Notes: generated by a model not told the origin, from the sequence alone. A stretch of 51,841 nt of DNA from Reyranella aquatilis (GCF_020880995.1 NZ_JAJISD010000020.1:1-51841), one strand, 5' to 3'; counted from the stretch's first letter, positions 9,592 through 18,156 are shown. Numbers and translations are program-made.

Positions 9592-11028
9592 TCAGCCCTG
9601 CAGCTGGCGCTTCAGCAGTTCGACGTCCTCGGCGATCGAATGGTCGGAAACCTTGAGCTCCTCGATCTTGCGCACCGCATGCATGACCGTCGTGTGGTCG
9701 CGATTGCCGAAGCGCTTGCCGATCTGCGGCAGGCTGAGGGTCGTGAGCTGCTTGGCCAGGTACATGGCGACCTGGCGGGGGCGGGCGACCGAACGGGCCC
9801 GCCGGGGCGAACTCATCTCGGCCAGCTTGATGTTGTAGTGGGCGGCCACCCGCTGCTGGATCTCGTCGACCGTGACCTTGCGGTCGGCCTGGCGCAGCAG
9901 GTCGTGCAGCACGTCCTGCGCCATCTCGACGGTGATCTCGCGGCCGATCAGCTGGCCGTGCGCGACGACGCGGTTGAGCGCGCCCTCGAGCTCGCGGATG
10001 TTGGTGCTGATCTTGTGCGCGAGGAACTCGAGCACGTTGACCGGCACCGGGACGCGCGCGTTCTCGGCCTTGGTCTGCAGGATCGACAGGCGCAGCTCGT
10101 AGGTCGAGGAGTGGATGTCCGCGACCAGGCCGCTGCCCAGGCGCGAACGCATGCGCTCCTCGATGTCCTGCAGCTCGCTCGGCGGCTTCTCCGACGACAG
10201 GATGATCTGTTTGTTCTGCTCGACCAGCGAGTTGAAGGTGAAGAAGAACTCGTCCTGGCTGGCTTCCTTGCCGCAGATGAACTGGACGTCGTCGACCATC
10301 AGCACGTCGACGTTGCGGAACAGCTCCTTGAACTGGCCGGTGTTCTTCGTGCGCAGCGCCTGGATGAAGCGGTTCACGAAGCTCTCGGCCGTCAGGTAGA
10401 GGACGCGGGTCTTGGGATCGCGCTCGCGGATGACATGCCAGATCGCGTGCATGAGATGGGTCTTGCCCAGGCCCACGCCGCCGAAAATGTAGAGCGGGTT
10501 GCGCTCCGGCAGCGGCATGTCCTGCTCGGAGATGTTGCGCGCCGCGGCGTATGCGAACTCGTTGGGCTTGCCGACCACGAAGTTGTTGAAGGTGTAGCGT
10601 GCCTCCGGGGTCTGGGAGATCTCGTCGGCGCCGCGGCCGATCGAGGGGCCCATCCGCGGCATCGGCGGCTGGTGGCTGTTCTGCGACGAGGGCACCGGCG
10701 GCATGGCGATGATCTCGTTGGGACGGCGCGGCGCCGGCGGCGGCACGAGATTCACCTCGACGTTCTTCACCTCGGCATTCACCGACTGCCAGTAGGCGAG
10801 CACGCGGTCGCCGTAGTGACGGCCGACCCAGTCGCGCACGAAGCGGGTCGGGGCGTAGAGGCGCAGCTTGCCTGCCTTGAGCTCACCCAGCTCGACCTCG
10901 CCGAACCACGTCTTGAAAGCCTTGTCCCCTATCTCCTTGCGAAGCCGATCGCAGACGCGCACCCAATGTGCTTCGAGCTCCTTTCGGCCCGCCATTTCTT
11001 CCATATCTGCCCCCGCCACGGTGTTCAT
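9592..11028 (-). CDS. dnaA: Chromosomal replication initiator protein DnaA
   Basis: About 478 residues from MNTVAGADMEEM. DnaA binds DnaA boxes and melts the origin. Seen: domain I LEAHWVRVCDRLRKEIGDKAFKTWF, a proline-rich linker (about 90-125), YTFNNFVVGKPNEFAYAAA, Walker A GGVGLGKTHL near 184, Walker B LMVDDVQF near 240, and domain IV with the DnaA signature GNRDHTTVMHAVRKIE near the C-terminus. The frame stays open to an ATG at 11112, which would overlap the rhodanese gene by 37 bp; an ATG at 11004 with GGGGGCAGAT upstream is another candidate. The stop is followed by a strong terminator. Its 5' neighbour is a rhodanese gene on the same strand, 47 bp away. Confidence 0.97.
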   Translation of the reverse strand: MNTVAGADMEEMAGRKELEAHWVRVCDRLRKEIGDKAFKTWFGEVELGELKAGKLRLYAPTRFVRDWVGRHYGDRVLAYWQSVNAEVKNVEVNLVPPPAPRRPNEIIAMPPVPSSQNSHQPPMPRMGPSIGRGADEISQTPEARYTFNNFVVGKPNEFAYAAARNISEQDMPLPERNPLYIFGGVGLGKTHLMHAIWHVIRERDPKTRVLYLTAESFVNRFIQALRTKNTGQFKELFRNVDVLMVDDVQFICGKEASQDEFFFTFNSLVEQNKQIILSSEKPPSELQDIEERMRSRLGSGLVADIHSSTYELRLSILQTKAENARVPVPVNVLEFLAHKISTNIRELEGALNRVVAHGQLIGREITVEMAQDVLHDLLRQADRKVTVDEIQQRVAAHYNIKLAEMSSPRRARSVARPRQVAMYLAKQLTTLSLPQIGKRFGNRDHTTVMHAVRKIEELKVSDHSIAEDVELLKRQLQG

Positions 11029-11075
11029 TTCATATGTCGCGTTATTGTCGCCTTTGAACGGCGCTTGGATCTTGT

Positions 11076-11540
11076 TCAAGTTTGTCTCCAGGGAAGCCCC
11101 GTTGCCTTCCAACCCCCCGTCGCACCGCGCTTGCCGTGCGGGTCGAGAGGCCCCTCAAAGCCGTCTGCCACGTTGAGACACGTACTGTAGCCGGCTGCGG
11201 CAGCGGCCTTCGCCGCCGCGACCGAGCGAACGCCACTCCGACACAAAAAGAGCAAGGGAGTCGACTTGTCCGCCACAGCACCGGTCAGGGTGGCGACGAA
11301 CTCGGGATTGACCTGCATGCTGGGGAAGACCTGCCACTCGACCAGGCCCGGCTTCTTGTCGAGACCGGTCAGGTCGGGCACGCCGACATAGTTCCATTCG
11401 GCGCGCGTGCGGACGTCGATCAGGATCGCGTCCTTCTGCTCGCCGAGAATCTTCCAAGCAACTGCAGGCGTCACATCGCCGGTGTAGCCGGCGGCGGGGG
11501 ACACTTCGTATGCGCCGGCGATTTTCTTATCGTTCGACAT
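11076..11540 (-). CDS. Rhodanese-like domain protein
   Basis: 154 residues from MSNDKKIAGAYEVSP. A single rhodanese domain: GDVTPAVAWKIL, LIDVRTRAEWNYVGVPDL, and the active-site loop with Cys100 in LFLCRSGVRSVAAAKAAAAAG, then LNVADGFEGPLDPHGKRG. The catalytic cysteine with a six-residue loop fits a sulfur-transferring enzyme; the acceptor is unknown. It is immediately upstream of dnaA on the same strand, so dnaA is probably transcribed in part from its promoter. A frame extending upstream of the ATG exists, but GGGGG eight to ten bases before the chosen start supports it. Confidence 0.9.
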   Translation of the reverse strand: MSNDKKIAGAYEVSPAAGYTGDVTPAVAWKILGEQKDAILIDVRTRAEWNYVGVPDLTGLDKKPGLVEWQVFPSMQVNPEFVATLTGAVADKSTPLLFLCRSGVRSVAAAKAAAAAGYSTCLNVADGFEGPLDPHGKRGATGGWKATGLPWRQT

Positions 11541-12053
11541 GGCCCCCGCTTTCATTCGTCGAAGCGAGGCGTTGTCTGGCGAGCCAGCGATCTCGGGCGA
11601 CACACAACACGGCAAGGGATGACGAGGGATTTTCGGCGAGCGTCGCTTATGGGACGCTTCATCTTCATTCTGTCGTCGAACTTGCGAAGCGTTGTGTACC
11701 TGTCTCCCTCGTTCGTCGTTGTGATGGAGAGGAATCCCCTCTTCTCCATCTGGCTCGCGATCCAGCGCCCCACGCCCACCGCGATGTCCCGACTCTTATC
11801 CAGACTCTCCGAAGCGCGCAAACGATTCACACGCAGAACACCGCACGCTATTCATACACTTAGCGACGTTGCTCGATTGACAAGTTGTGCGATTCGATTT
11901 TGTGCGTTGTCGATCGCGAACACGCTCTCAACATCTAGCGCTCGACGTAGCGCATCGTTCGATAAATTCGAATCGTATGTCAGTCGGCCAATCGACGACC
12001 AAACGTTCAATGTCGAATCGCGCCGAGATTTTTTTTCGAGTGGTTCGTCGCCC
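11541..12053. other. Long intergenic region, candidate chromosomal origin (oriC)
   Basis: About 510 bp without a convincing gene, visibly richer in A and T than the flanks, between the rhodanese-dnaA unit and rpsT. Seven GANTC sites (CcrM methylation sequence) lie at 11732, 11791, 11803, 11824, 11891, 11970 and 12015, where about one would be expected by chance. One near-perfect DnaA box, TTATCCAGA, is at 11796-11804. TTCGA/TCGAT words are frequent. The position next to dnaA and the methylation-site cluster suggest an origin, but few DnaA boxes were seen. It must also contain the rhodanese-dnaA promoter. Confidence 0.45.
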
Positions 12054-12054
12054 C

Positions 12055-12085
12055 AAAAGAAAACGCCGCTCGAAGGAGCGGCGTT
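12055..12085 (-). terminator. Intrinsic terminator after rpsT
   Basis: A perfect 10-bp stem AACGCCGCTC/GAGCGGCGTT with a four-base loop (12062-12085). On the minus strand it is followed by TTTTCTTTTG. It lies about 30 bp after the rpsT stop. Confidence 0.9.
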
Positions 12086-12116
12086 CACAATCTCTGAAGC
12101 GAGGCTTCGAGAAGGA

Positions 12117-12380
12117 TCAGGCCATCGCCTTGATGCGGGCCGACAGACGCGACACGCGGCGCGAGGCGGCGTTCTTGGTCACGATGCGCTTGGTGGCGCC
12201 GCGCTGGATCTCCGGCTGCGCCAGACGCAGCGCCTCCTGGGCGGCCTTCTTGTCACCCGAGGCGATCGCTTCCTCGACCTTCTTCACCGAACCGCGGACG
12301 CGGCTGCGGCGCGCCGTGTTCACGGCGGTGCGACGCTCGGTCTGGCGGGCGCGCTTCTCGGCCGACTTGTGATTAGCCAT
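12117..12380 (-). CDS. rpsT: 30S ribosomal protein S20
   Basis: 87 residues, typical for S20, which binds 16S rRNA in the small subunit. Seen: MANHKSAEKRARQTERRTAVN, RSRVRGSVKKVEEAI and the Lys/Arg-rich C-terminal ATKRIVTKNAASRRVSRLSARIKAMA. It is monocistronic: a strong sigma70-type promoter lies upstream and an intrinsic terminator downstream. A position next to dnaA is common in Alphaproteobacteria. Confidence 0.98.
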   Translation of the reverse strand: MANHKSAEKRARQTERRTAVNTARRSRVRGSVKKVEEAIASGDKKAAQEALRLAQPEIQRGATKRIVTKNAASRRVSRLSARIKAMA

Positions 12381-12407
12381 AATAGTCCTCGTTATTCGAA
12401 GGGCGCG

Positions 12408-12436
12408 CTTATACGGGCCGGGTGAGGGCCGGTCAA
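12408..12436 (-). promoter_or_regulatory. Sigma70-type promoter of rpsT
   Basis: On the minus strand TTGACC, a 17-bp spacer and TATAAG give a near-consensus promoter. The expected start of transcription is about 20 nt upstream of the rpsT ATG. Confidence 0.75.
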
Positions 12437-12455
12437 GCTTGCCAAAACCGCCGGA

Positions 12456-13238
12456 TCAGCGGTGTTTCCAGCCCGCCTTGCGCTTCTCGGCGAACGCCGC
12501 CATGCCCTCGGCCCGGTCGTCGAAGGCAAAAGTTGCGTGAAACGTGCGCCGCTCGAAGCGAACGCCCTCCGAAAGGGTCGTTTCGAAGGCGCGATTCACC
12601 GCCTCCTTGGCGACCATGGTGGCGGGCAGGGACATGCCCGCGATCTTCTCGGCGGTGGCGATGGCGTCGTCCATCAGCTGAGCGAGCGGCACGACCCGGC
12701 TGACCAGGCCGCAGCGCTCGGCTTCGGCGGCATCCATCATGCGGCCGGTGAGGACCATGTCCATCGCCTTCGACTTGCCGACGAAGCGCGGCAGGCGCTG
12801 CGTGCCGCCGGCGCCCGGAATGGTGCCCAGCGTGATTTCGGGCTGGCCGAACTTCGCATTGTCCGCAGCGATGATGAAATCACACATCATGGCCATCTCG
12901 CAGCCGCCGCCCAGGGCGTAGCCGGCGACCGCCGCCACGATCGGCTTGCGGACCTGGCTCACCTTCTCCCAGCCGACGGTGATGAAGTCCTGCAGGAAGA
13001 CGTCCTGGTAGGTCTTCTCCTTCATTTCCTTGATGTCGGCGCCGGCCGCGAAGGCCTTGTCGCTGCCCGTGAGCACCATGCAGCCGATGCCCGGATCGGC
13101 CTCGAACGCGTCGAGCGCCTGGCCGAGCTCGCGCACCAGGTCGGCGCAGAGCGCGTTCAGCGCCTTCGGACGGTTGAGGCGGATGATGCCGACCCGGCCC
13201 CGGGTCTCCGTCTGGATGTTCTCGTAGGCAGCCGTCAC
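12456..13238 (-). CDS. Enoyl-CoA hydratase
   Basis: 260 residues of the crotonase family, which hydrates trans-2-enoyl-CoA in fatty-acid oxidation. Seen: RVGIIRLNRPKALNAL, the oxyanion loop AFAAGADIKEM at about 61-71, and the catalytic region GGGCEMAMMCDFIIAADNAKFGQPEITLGTIPGAGGTQRLPR holding both acidic residues. The start is a GTG preceded by GGAGGAAGAC, a strong ribosome site. It follows mutM on the same strand, 36 bp away. Hydratase rather than another crotonase activity is inferred from overall similarity. Confidence 0.92.
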   Translation of the reverse strand: MTAAYENIQTETRGRVGIIRLNRPKALNALCADLVRELGQALDAFEADPGIGCMVLTGSDKAFAAGADIKEMKEKTYQDVFLQDFITVGWEKVSQVRKPIVAAVAGYALGGGCEMAMMCDFIIAADNAKFGQPEITLGTIPGAGGTQRLPRFVGKSKAMDMVLTGRMMDAAEAERCGLVSRVVPLAQLMDDAIATAEKIAGMSLPATMVAKEAVNRAFETTLSEGVRFERRTFHATFAFDDRAEGMAAFAEKRKAGWKHR

Positions 13239-13274
13239 GTCTTCCTCCTCAAATTCCCTTGGAGCGCTGCTTAG

Positions 13275-14114
13275 CTACCGCTGGCAGCGCGTGCAATAGA
13301 AGGTCGAGCGGCCCGCCTGCACCAGCCGGCGCACCGTGTGGCCGCAGGCCGGCGTCGGGCAGGCGATGCCGGCCCGGTCGTAGACGTTGAAGCGCGTCTG
13401 GAAGTAGCCCAGCTCGCCGCCCGGCTGGACATGGTCGCGCAGGGTCGAGCCGCCATCCTCGATGGAGCGCAGCAGCACCCGCTTGATCGCCGCGACGAGC
13501 CGGTCGGCGCGCTCGCCCTTGACCGTGTGGGCCGAGCGGCGCGGCGAGATGCCGGCCAGGAACAGCGCCTCGCACGCATAGATGTTGCCGACGCCGACCA
13601 GGGTCTTCTGGTCCAGAAGCGCCGCCTTGATCGGCGTCCTGCGGCCGGCCAGCCGTGCTGCCAGCACCTCGCTGGTGAAGGCGTCGTCCAGCGGCTCCGG
13701 CCCCAGGCTCTTGAAGTATTTGTGCGTGGCGACGGCCTCGTCCGGCACCAGCACCATCAGGCCGAAGCGGCGGGCATCGTTGAAGCGGACCTGCCAGCCA
13801 TCGTCCATGTCGAAGACCACATGGTCGTGCGCGGCGAGCGGATGGCTGGCCGCGGTCTCGGCATCGTAGAGCGTCATGCGGCCCGACATGCCGAGATGGA
13901 CGATGAGGGTCTGGCCATCGTCGAGCCGGATCAGCAGGTACTTGGCGCGCCGGTCGATGCCGGTGACGGTGCGACCCTCCACCCGGGCGGCGAACTTCTC
14001 GGGCAGCGGGACCCTGAGGTCGCGTCGGCGCTGCTGCAGCCGCACGATGCGCCGGCCGGCCATGCGCGGCATCAACCCGCGCCGGACGGTCTCGACCTCG
14101 GGCAGTTCAGGCAT
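13275..14114 (-). CDS. mutM: Formamidopyrimidine-DNA glycosylase (Fpg/MutM)
   Basis: 279 residues. It removes 8-oxoguanine and other oxidised purines and cuts the abasic site. Seen: the N-terminal MPELPEVETVRRGL with catalytic Pro2 and Glu3, FNDARRFGLMVLV, GVGNIYACEALFLAGISP and a C-terminal zinc finger with Cys252, Cys257, Cys274 and Cys277. The start must be this ATG because Pro2 is the nucleophile. It overlaps the end of the YggS-type gene by eight bases, so the two are co-transcribed. Confidence 0.97.
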   Translation of the reverse strand: MPELPEVETVRRGLMPRMAGRRIVRLQQRRRDLRVPLPEKFAARVEGRTVTGIDRRAKYLLIRLDDGQTLIVHLGMSGRMTLYDAETAASHPLAAHDHVVFDMDDGWQVRFNDARRFGLMVLVPDEAVATHKYFKSLGPEPLDDAFTSEVLAARLAGRRTPIKAALLDQKTLVGVGNIYACEALFLAGISPRRSAHTVKGERADRLVAAIKRVLLRSIEDGGSTLRDHVQPGGELGYFQTRFNVYDRAGIACPTPACGHTVRRLVQAGRSTFYCTRCQR

Positions 14115-14790
14115 GGTTCTCCGGCGGAGGCCGCGAACCGAACAGGGCGCTGCCGACGCGGACATGGGTGGCGCCCAGGCGGACCGCGGTCTCGTAGTCG
14201 GCGCTCATGCCCATGCTGAGTTTCGCGAGGCCGTTGCGCGCCGCCATCTTTCCGAGCAGCGCGAAATGCAGCGCCGGCTCCTCGTCGACCGGCGGGATGC
14301 ACATCAGGCCCACGACCGGCAGCTTGTACTGGTCGCGGCAGAGCGCCACGAAGGCGTCGATATCCTTCGGCAGGATGCCGGCCTTCTGCGGCTCCTCGCC
14401 GGTATTCACCTGGATGTAGCAGGCGGGCCGGCGGCCGAGCTTGTCCATCTCCTTGACCAGCGCGGCGGCGAGGCGCTCGCGGTCGACCGACTGTATGACG
14501 TCGAACAGGGCGACGGCGTCGCGCGCCTTGTTGGTCTGCAAGGGGCCGATCAGGTGCAGTTCGAGGTCGGGAAACGCGGCCTTCAGGTCGGGGAACTTGC
14601 CCTCGGCCTCCTGCACGCGGTTCTCGCCGAACACGCGATGGCCGGCGTCCAGAAGCTCGCGCACCCGCTCGGGTCCGTGCGTCTTGGACACGGCGACCAG
14701 CGTGACGTCCGACGGCGAACGACCGGCCGCGCGCGCGGCCTCTGCGATGTGGCCTGTGACGTCGGCCAGTCGGTCGGCACCTTCGCTCAT
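14107..14790 (-). CDS. yggS: YggS family pyridoxal phosphate homeostasis protein
   Basis: 227 residues. YggS/PLPBP proteins bind PLP and balance vitamin B6 and amino acid pools without known enzymatic activity. Seen: VTLVAVSKTHG with the PLP lysine at Lys36, VFGENRVQEAEGK, LHLIGPLQTNKA, QSVDRERLA, IQVNTGEEPQKAGI and LSMGMSADYETAVRLGATHVRVGSALFG, all family signatures. The ATG overlaps the TPR gene stop (ATGA) and its own stop overlaps the mutM start, giving a tight TPR-yggS-mutM operon. Confidence 0.95.
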   Translation of the reverse strand: MSEGADRLADVTGHIAEAARAAGRSPSDVTLVAVSKTHGPERVRELLDAGHRVFGENRVQEAEGKFPDLKAAFPDLELHLIGPLQTNKARDAVALFDVIQSVDRERLAAALVKEMDKLGRRPACYIQVNTGEEPQKAGILPKDIDAFVALCRDQYKLPVVGLMCIPPVDEEPALHFALLGKMAARNGLAKLSMGMSADYETAVRLGATHVRVGSALFGSRPPPENHA

Positions 14791-16142
14791 GCGTCGAGCC
14801 CGGCGCGGGCGAGCAGGGCCTCTTCGTTGTTGGGATCGGCCGCCAGCGCCGCATCGAGCGTCTCGCGCGCGCGGTCGCGCTCGCCCAGGGCCGCGAGGCA
14901 GATGCCGTAATGGGCCAGCAGACGGGTGTCGCCCGGCAGGCCGCGCAGGGCATGCTCGTGGTGCGTGCGCGCTTCCGCGGCCCGGCCAAGGCCGACCAGG
15001 GCGCGGCCGAAGTTGGTCTGCACGAACGGATCGTCGGGCGAGATGCGGGCGGCCTTCTTCAGCACGCGGCGGGCATCGTCGAACCGCTTGAGGCCGAGCA
15101 GCGCCAGACCGTGATTGTTCAGGGCGCGGGCATCGCCGGAAACCGCCTTCAGGTAGGGATCGAGGACCTGGAGGGCCTCGTCGAAGCGGCCGAGCTGCAC
15201 GTAGAGGTTCGAGAGCTGTAAAACGCTGTCCTGATCGAGTGGGTCTCGTTCGAGGACCTTCTTCAGGATGTCCGTCGCCTGATCGGCCTGGCCGGCGGCC
15301 GTCCGTGCCAGCGCCATGGTATTCAGGGCGACGGTGAAGGCGGGATCCAGTTCCAGCGCCTTCTCGAGATGCGGGATCGCATCGCTCGGGCGGCCGCTGA
15401 AATAGAGGACGAATCCCACCGTGTGATTGAGCGTGGCGCTGCCCGGCGCCAGTTCGAGCGCCCGGCCCGCCTCGGCGATGGCCTCGTCGTAGTGGCCGAG
15501 GGCCGCCAGCGACAACGAGCGGTCGCCCAGGATCTGGGCGCGGCGCTCGGCATTGTCGCCGGCGTCCTGCAGCGCCATGTCGAATACTTCGATGGCCGCG
15601 GAGTGCTGGCCCAGCCGGTAGAGCGCATAGCCCAGCATGTTGCGGGCGCGCGCCTGCAGCGGCTTCAGCGTCTCGGTGCCATGCTCGTGGATGGCGCGAT
15701 CGACGTTGGCCACGAATTCCGACAGTTCGCGCTCGGCGGCGGCGAAGCGGCCCATGTCCATGTGGATGGAGGCCAGCGCCAGGCGCGCCTCGACGTGGGT
15801 GGGAGCGCGGCGGATCGTGTCGCGGAAACGGCGCGCCGCCTCGTCGAGATTGCCGAGCCGCCGGGCGGCGAGGCCGAGATTGTAGATCAGCATCGGCTCG
15901 TTGGGGTCTTTCGCGACCGCCTTCCGCCACAGGCCCTCGGCTTCCTTCACCGCGCCGCGCTGCGACAGGCAGACCGCGAGATAGTGCAGGATGTCGGGAC
16001 GTTCCCCGAAGCGGACCATGGCGCTGCGGAACAGCGGCTCGGCGCGGTCGTACCAGCCAGCGCGCAGATACTGCAGGCCGGTCTGGAGATCAGGGTCGGG
16101 TTGAGGCGGGCCGGAAGGCCGGGAAGGGGGCGCGATCGCCAT
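14787..16142 (-). CDS. Tetratricopeptide repeat protein
   Basis: 451 residues made almost entirely of TPR units of about 34 residues from residue 18 on. Repeated patterns include DILHYLAVCLSQRGAVKEAEGLWRKAV, AMLIYNLGLAARRLGNLDEAARRFRDTI-type and VQTNFGRALVGLGRAAEARTHHEHAL. There is no signal peptide or membrane helix, so it should be cytoplasmic and bind proteins. It is the first gene of the operon with yggS and mutM. No specific partner can be named. Confidence 0.88.
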   Translation of the reverse strand: MAIAPPSRPSGPPQPDPDLQTGLQYLRAGWYDRAEPLFRSAMVRFGERPDILHYLAVCLSQRGAVKEAEGLWRKAVAKDPNEPMLIYNLGLAARRLGNLDEAARRFRDTIRRAPTHVEARLALASIHMDMGRFAAAERELSEFVANVDRAIHEHGTETLKPLQARARNMLGYALYRLGQHSAAIEVFDMALQDAGDNAERRAQILGDRSLSLAALGHYDEAIAEAGRALELAPGSATLNHTVGFVLYFSGRPSDAIPHLEKALELDPAFTVALNTMALARTAAGQADQATDILKKVLERDPLDQDSVLQLSNLYVQLGRFDEALQVLDPYLKAVSGDARALNNHGLALLGLKRFDDARRVLKKAARISPDDPFVQTNFGRALVGLGRAAEARTHHEHALRGLPGDTRLLAHYGICLAALGERDRARETLDAALAADPNNEEALLARAGLDA

Positions 16143-16188
16143 GCCGGGCTGTGTAGACCCGCCCCACGGCCAAGGCTAGACGAAACGG

Positions 16189-16797
16189 ATGGTCAAGGAC
16201 CTCGACTTGTTTGCCGCCGCGATGGCCGGCGTGAAGCCGCTGAAGCGCAAGCGGGCGGCCGCGTCGCGGGTGCCCGCCGTCGAGGCCAAGGCCGCGTCGA
16301 AGTCCGCAGCGAACCCGGTCGCCGGGGCACCGAAGCCGCTCCGGCCGGCCGCCACGCCGGCGCCCCGGCCGCGCCCCGTCCCCGTCCGGCCGCGCGTTCC
16401 GGATCTTTCCCCCACCGACAATCAATTCGACCGCGACGTCTCGCGGGCGCTGTCGCGTCGCAAGCTCTCGCCGGAGGCCAGCATCGACCTGCACGGCATG
16501 ACCCTCGCGGCGGCGGAGCGCGCCGTGACCGCCTTCCTGGCAAGGGCATCGGCCCAGGACATGCGCGTGGTGCTGGTGGTCACGGGCAAGGGACTGCGCC
16601 GCGAAGGCGAGCGCCTGATCGACGGCCGCATCCGGGCGGAGTTCGTGGGATGGCTCAATCGCGGCGACAACCGTGAGCGGGTCCGCGCGGTCCGGGCCGC
16701 CCATGCGCATCATGGCGGCACGGGCGCCTTCTACCTGCTGCTGCGCCGGCGTTCCTCGGCCAGCAGCCGCTCCTTGCGTGCCACACCCCAGCGATAG
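16189..16797 (+). CDS. Smr (small MutS-related) domain protein
   Basis: 202 residues. The N-terminal half (about 20-80) is a basic Ala/Pro/Arg-rich tail. The C-terminal half is a Smr domain: SIDLHGMTLAAAERAVTAFL, VVLVVTGKGLRREGERLIDGRIRAEFVGWL and a final block with AHHGGTGAFYLLLRR, which carries the LDLHG and TGKG motifs of Smr nucleases. A role in nucleic acid cleavage or ribosome rescue is known for the family; here it is inferred. The start ATG is 46 bp from the divergent TPR gene. Its 3' end overlaps the convergent ada gene by 67 bp. Confidence 0.85.
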   Translation: MVKDLDLFAAAMAGVKPLKRKRAAASRVPAVEAKAASKSAANPVAGAPKPLRPAATPAPRPRPVPVRPRVPDLSPTDNQFDRDVSRALSRRKLSPEASIDLHGMTLAAAERAVTAFLARASAQDMRVVLVVTGKGLRREGERLIDGRIRAEFVGWLNRGDNRERVRAVRAAHAHHGGTGAFYLLLRRRSSASSRSLRATPQR

Positions 16798-17852
16798 CCG
16801 GTCAGGGCGCCGCTCGATCCCACGGCGCGGTGGCAGGGAATGACCACGGCCGCCTGGTTGGTGGCGCAGGCCCGTCCCACCGCGCGGGCCGCCTTGGGCT
16901 CGCCGATCTGTCGGGCGATCTGGCCGTAGGTGCGGGTCTCGCCGGCCGGGATCTCGGTCAGCGCCTTCCAGACCTTCCACTGGAAGGCGGTGCCCACGAT
17001 GTCGAGCGGCACGTCGGGCGCGTCGAGGGCGGTGGGCTTGCGGCCGTAGAGCCGCGACAGGACGGCTTTCACACGCGGCCCGAGGACCGTGTCGTTGCGC
17101 TGGAGTTCGGCGGCGGGAAAGTCCTGCTTCAGGCTTTTCTCCAGCGAACGGTCGTCGTCGCCCAGGAACACCGCGGCGATGCCCTTGCCGGTCGAGGCCA
17201 CCAGCACGCGACCATACTCGGAGTCGGCCATCGTGTAGTCGATCCGGGCGCCGGCGCCGCCGCGGGCGTAGGTCGCGGGCGTCATGCCCAGCACCTTGTC
17301 GCTGCTTTCGTAGACGCGGCTGGGCGAGCCGTAGCCCGCGCCATAGATCGCGTCGGCCACGCTGGCGCCGCCGCGCAGCGCGCTGCGGAAGCGCTCGCGC
17401 TTGCGCGCCACCAGCCAGTCGCGCGGGGCGACCCCCAGCTCGGCGAGGAAGCGCTTGCCCAGCGCCCCGCTCGAGAGGCCGACCGCGCGCGCCACCTCGG
17501 CCAGCGACGGCGGCGTGTCGGCATCGGCAGCCTCGAACAGCGCGCAGGCGCGCGCCACCGGCTGGCTCAGGCCTGCGTCGGCCTGCCAGGCGCGCGGCTT
17601 GCACCGCTTGCACGCACGGAAACCCGCCGCTTCCGCCGCCTCGGGCGAGGCGTGGAAGTCGACGTTGCGCCGCAGCGGCGGACGCGCCGCGCACGACGGC
17701 AGGCAATAGACCCCGGTTGTACGAACCGAGAACCAGAACCTGCCGTTGTAGGCACGGTCGCGCCGCTGGACGGCGTTCCAGCAGGTTTCCGCGTCGGGAA
17801 GGAGGGAAGTGGCGAGGGCCACGGCGGCGAACGAAAGAGGATGTTGGGTCAT
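16731..17852 (-). CDS. ada: Bifunctional DNA repair methyltransferase and regulator Ada
   Basis: 373 residues with the three Ada parts: an N-terminal zinc domain with Cys50, Cys54, Cys81 and Cys84 (RTTGVYCLPSC, ACKRCKP), an AraC-type helix-turn-helix (about 100-190; YGSPSRVYESSDKVLGMTPATYARGG) and a C-terminal O6-alkylguanine methyltransferase with the acceptor Cys340 in VVIPCHRAVG. The first domain takes methyl groups from phosphotriesters and turns the protein into an activator of alkylation repair genes; the second repairs O6-methylguanine. It is convergent with the smr gene and overlaps it. The gene for a DUF1127 protein lies 67 bp upstream on the same strand. Confidence 0.95.
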   Translation of the reverse strand: MTQHPLSFAAVALATSLLPDAETCWNAVQRRDRAYNGRFWFSVRTTGVYCLPSCAARPPLRRNVDFHASPEAAEAAGFRACKRCKPRAWQADAGLSQPVARACALFEAADADTPPSLAEVARAVGLSSGALGKRFLAELGVAPRDWLVARKRERFRSALRGGASVADAIYGAGYGSPSRVYESSDKVLGMTPATYARGGAGARIDYTMADSEYGRVLVASTGKGIAAVFLGDDDRSLEKSLKQDFPAAELQRNDTVLGPRVKAVLSRLYGRKPTALDAPDVPLDIVGTAFQWKVWKALTEIPAGETRTYGQIARQIGEPKAARAVGRACATNQAAVVIPCHRAVGSSGALTGYRWGVARKERLLAEERRRSSR

Positions 17853-17919
17853 GGCGCCATCAAAGCACCACGACCCGAACCTGCTCTATCCGGCGCCCGC
17901 CGGCAATTCCGTACCGGCC

Positions 17920-18156
17920 TTACGACCAGAAGGACTTGCCGGCCTCGAACCGGGCGGTGGCCCGGTCGATGCCGATGTCTCGCAGCAGTCGCTCGTCCAG
18001 CTGGGCCAGCTGATGTCGCGAACGGGCCAGCTCGGATCGGGTCATGATTTTCTCGATCCCGACCACGACCGTACCCGCCAGCAGCGCGACGGCGCGGCCG
18101 AACGAGAAGGAGGGGGCGCTCGCGTGGGAAACCCGCGCGGTGGATACGATCGACAT
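17920..18156 (-). CDS. DUF1127 domain small protein (copy 1)
   Basis: 78 residues. The C-terminal part ELARSRHQLAQLDERLLRDIGIDRATARFEAGKSFW is the DUF1127 signature (Leu/Arg-rich helix, then LRDIGI and a final FW). The N-terminal part contains a hydrophobic stretch (about 20-35) that could touch the membrane. Small DUF1127 proteins in Alphaproteobacteria are linked to stress and to phosphate or RNA metabolism, but the role here is unknown. GGAGC lies upstream of the ATG. It is divergent from a GcvA-type LysR gene, an arrangement repeated at 36.8-38.0 kb. Confidence 0.85.
   Translation of the reverse strand: MSIVSTARVSHASAPSFSFGRAVALLAGTVVVGIEKIMTRSELARSRHQLAQLDERLLRDIGIDRATARFEAGKSFWS

Noticed and set aside
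11552..11830. Open frame of 92 codons on the minus strand before the rhodanese gene
   Set aside because: The first part looks somewhat protein-like, but it lies in the candidate origin, has no recognised domain and starts with a GTG without a clear ribosome site. It is kept as intergenic.
11821..11860. Further DnaA boxes near GATTCACAC and TTCATACAC
   Set aside because: They differ from TTATNCACA at too many positions to count as boxes by eye.
11852..12088. Open frame of 78 codons on the minus strand
   Set aside because: It starts inside the rpsT terminator hairpin and has no ribosome site or recognisable motif.
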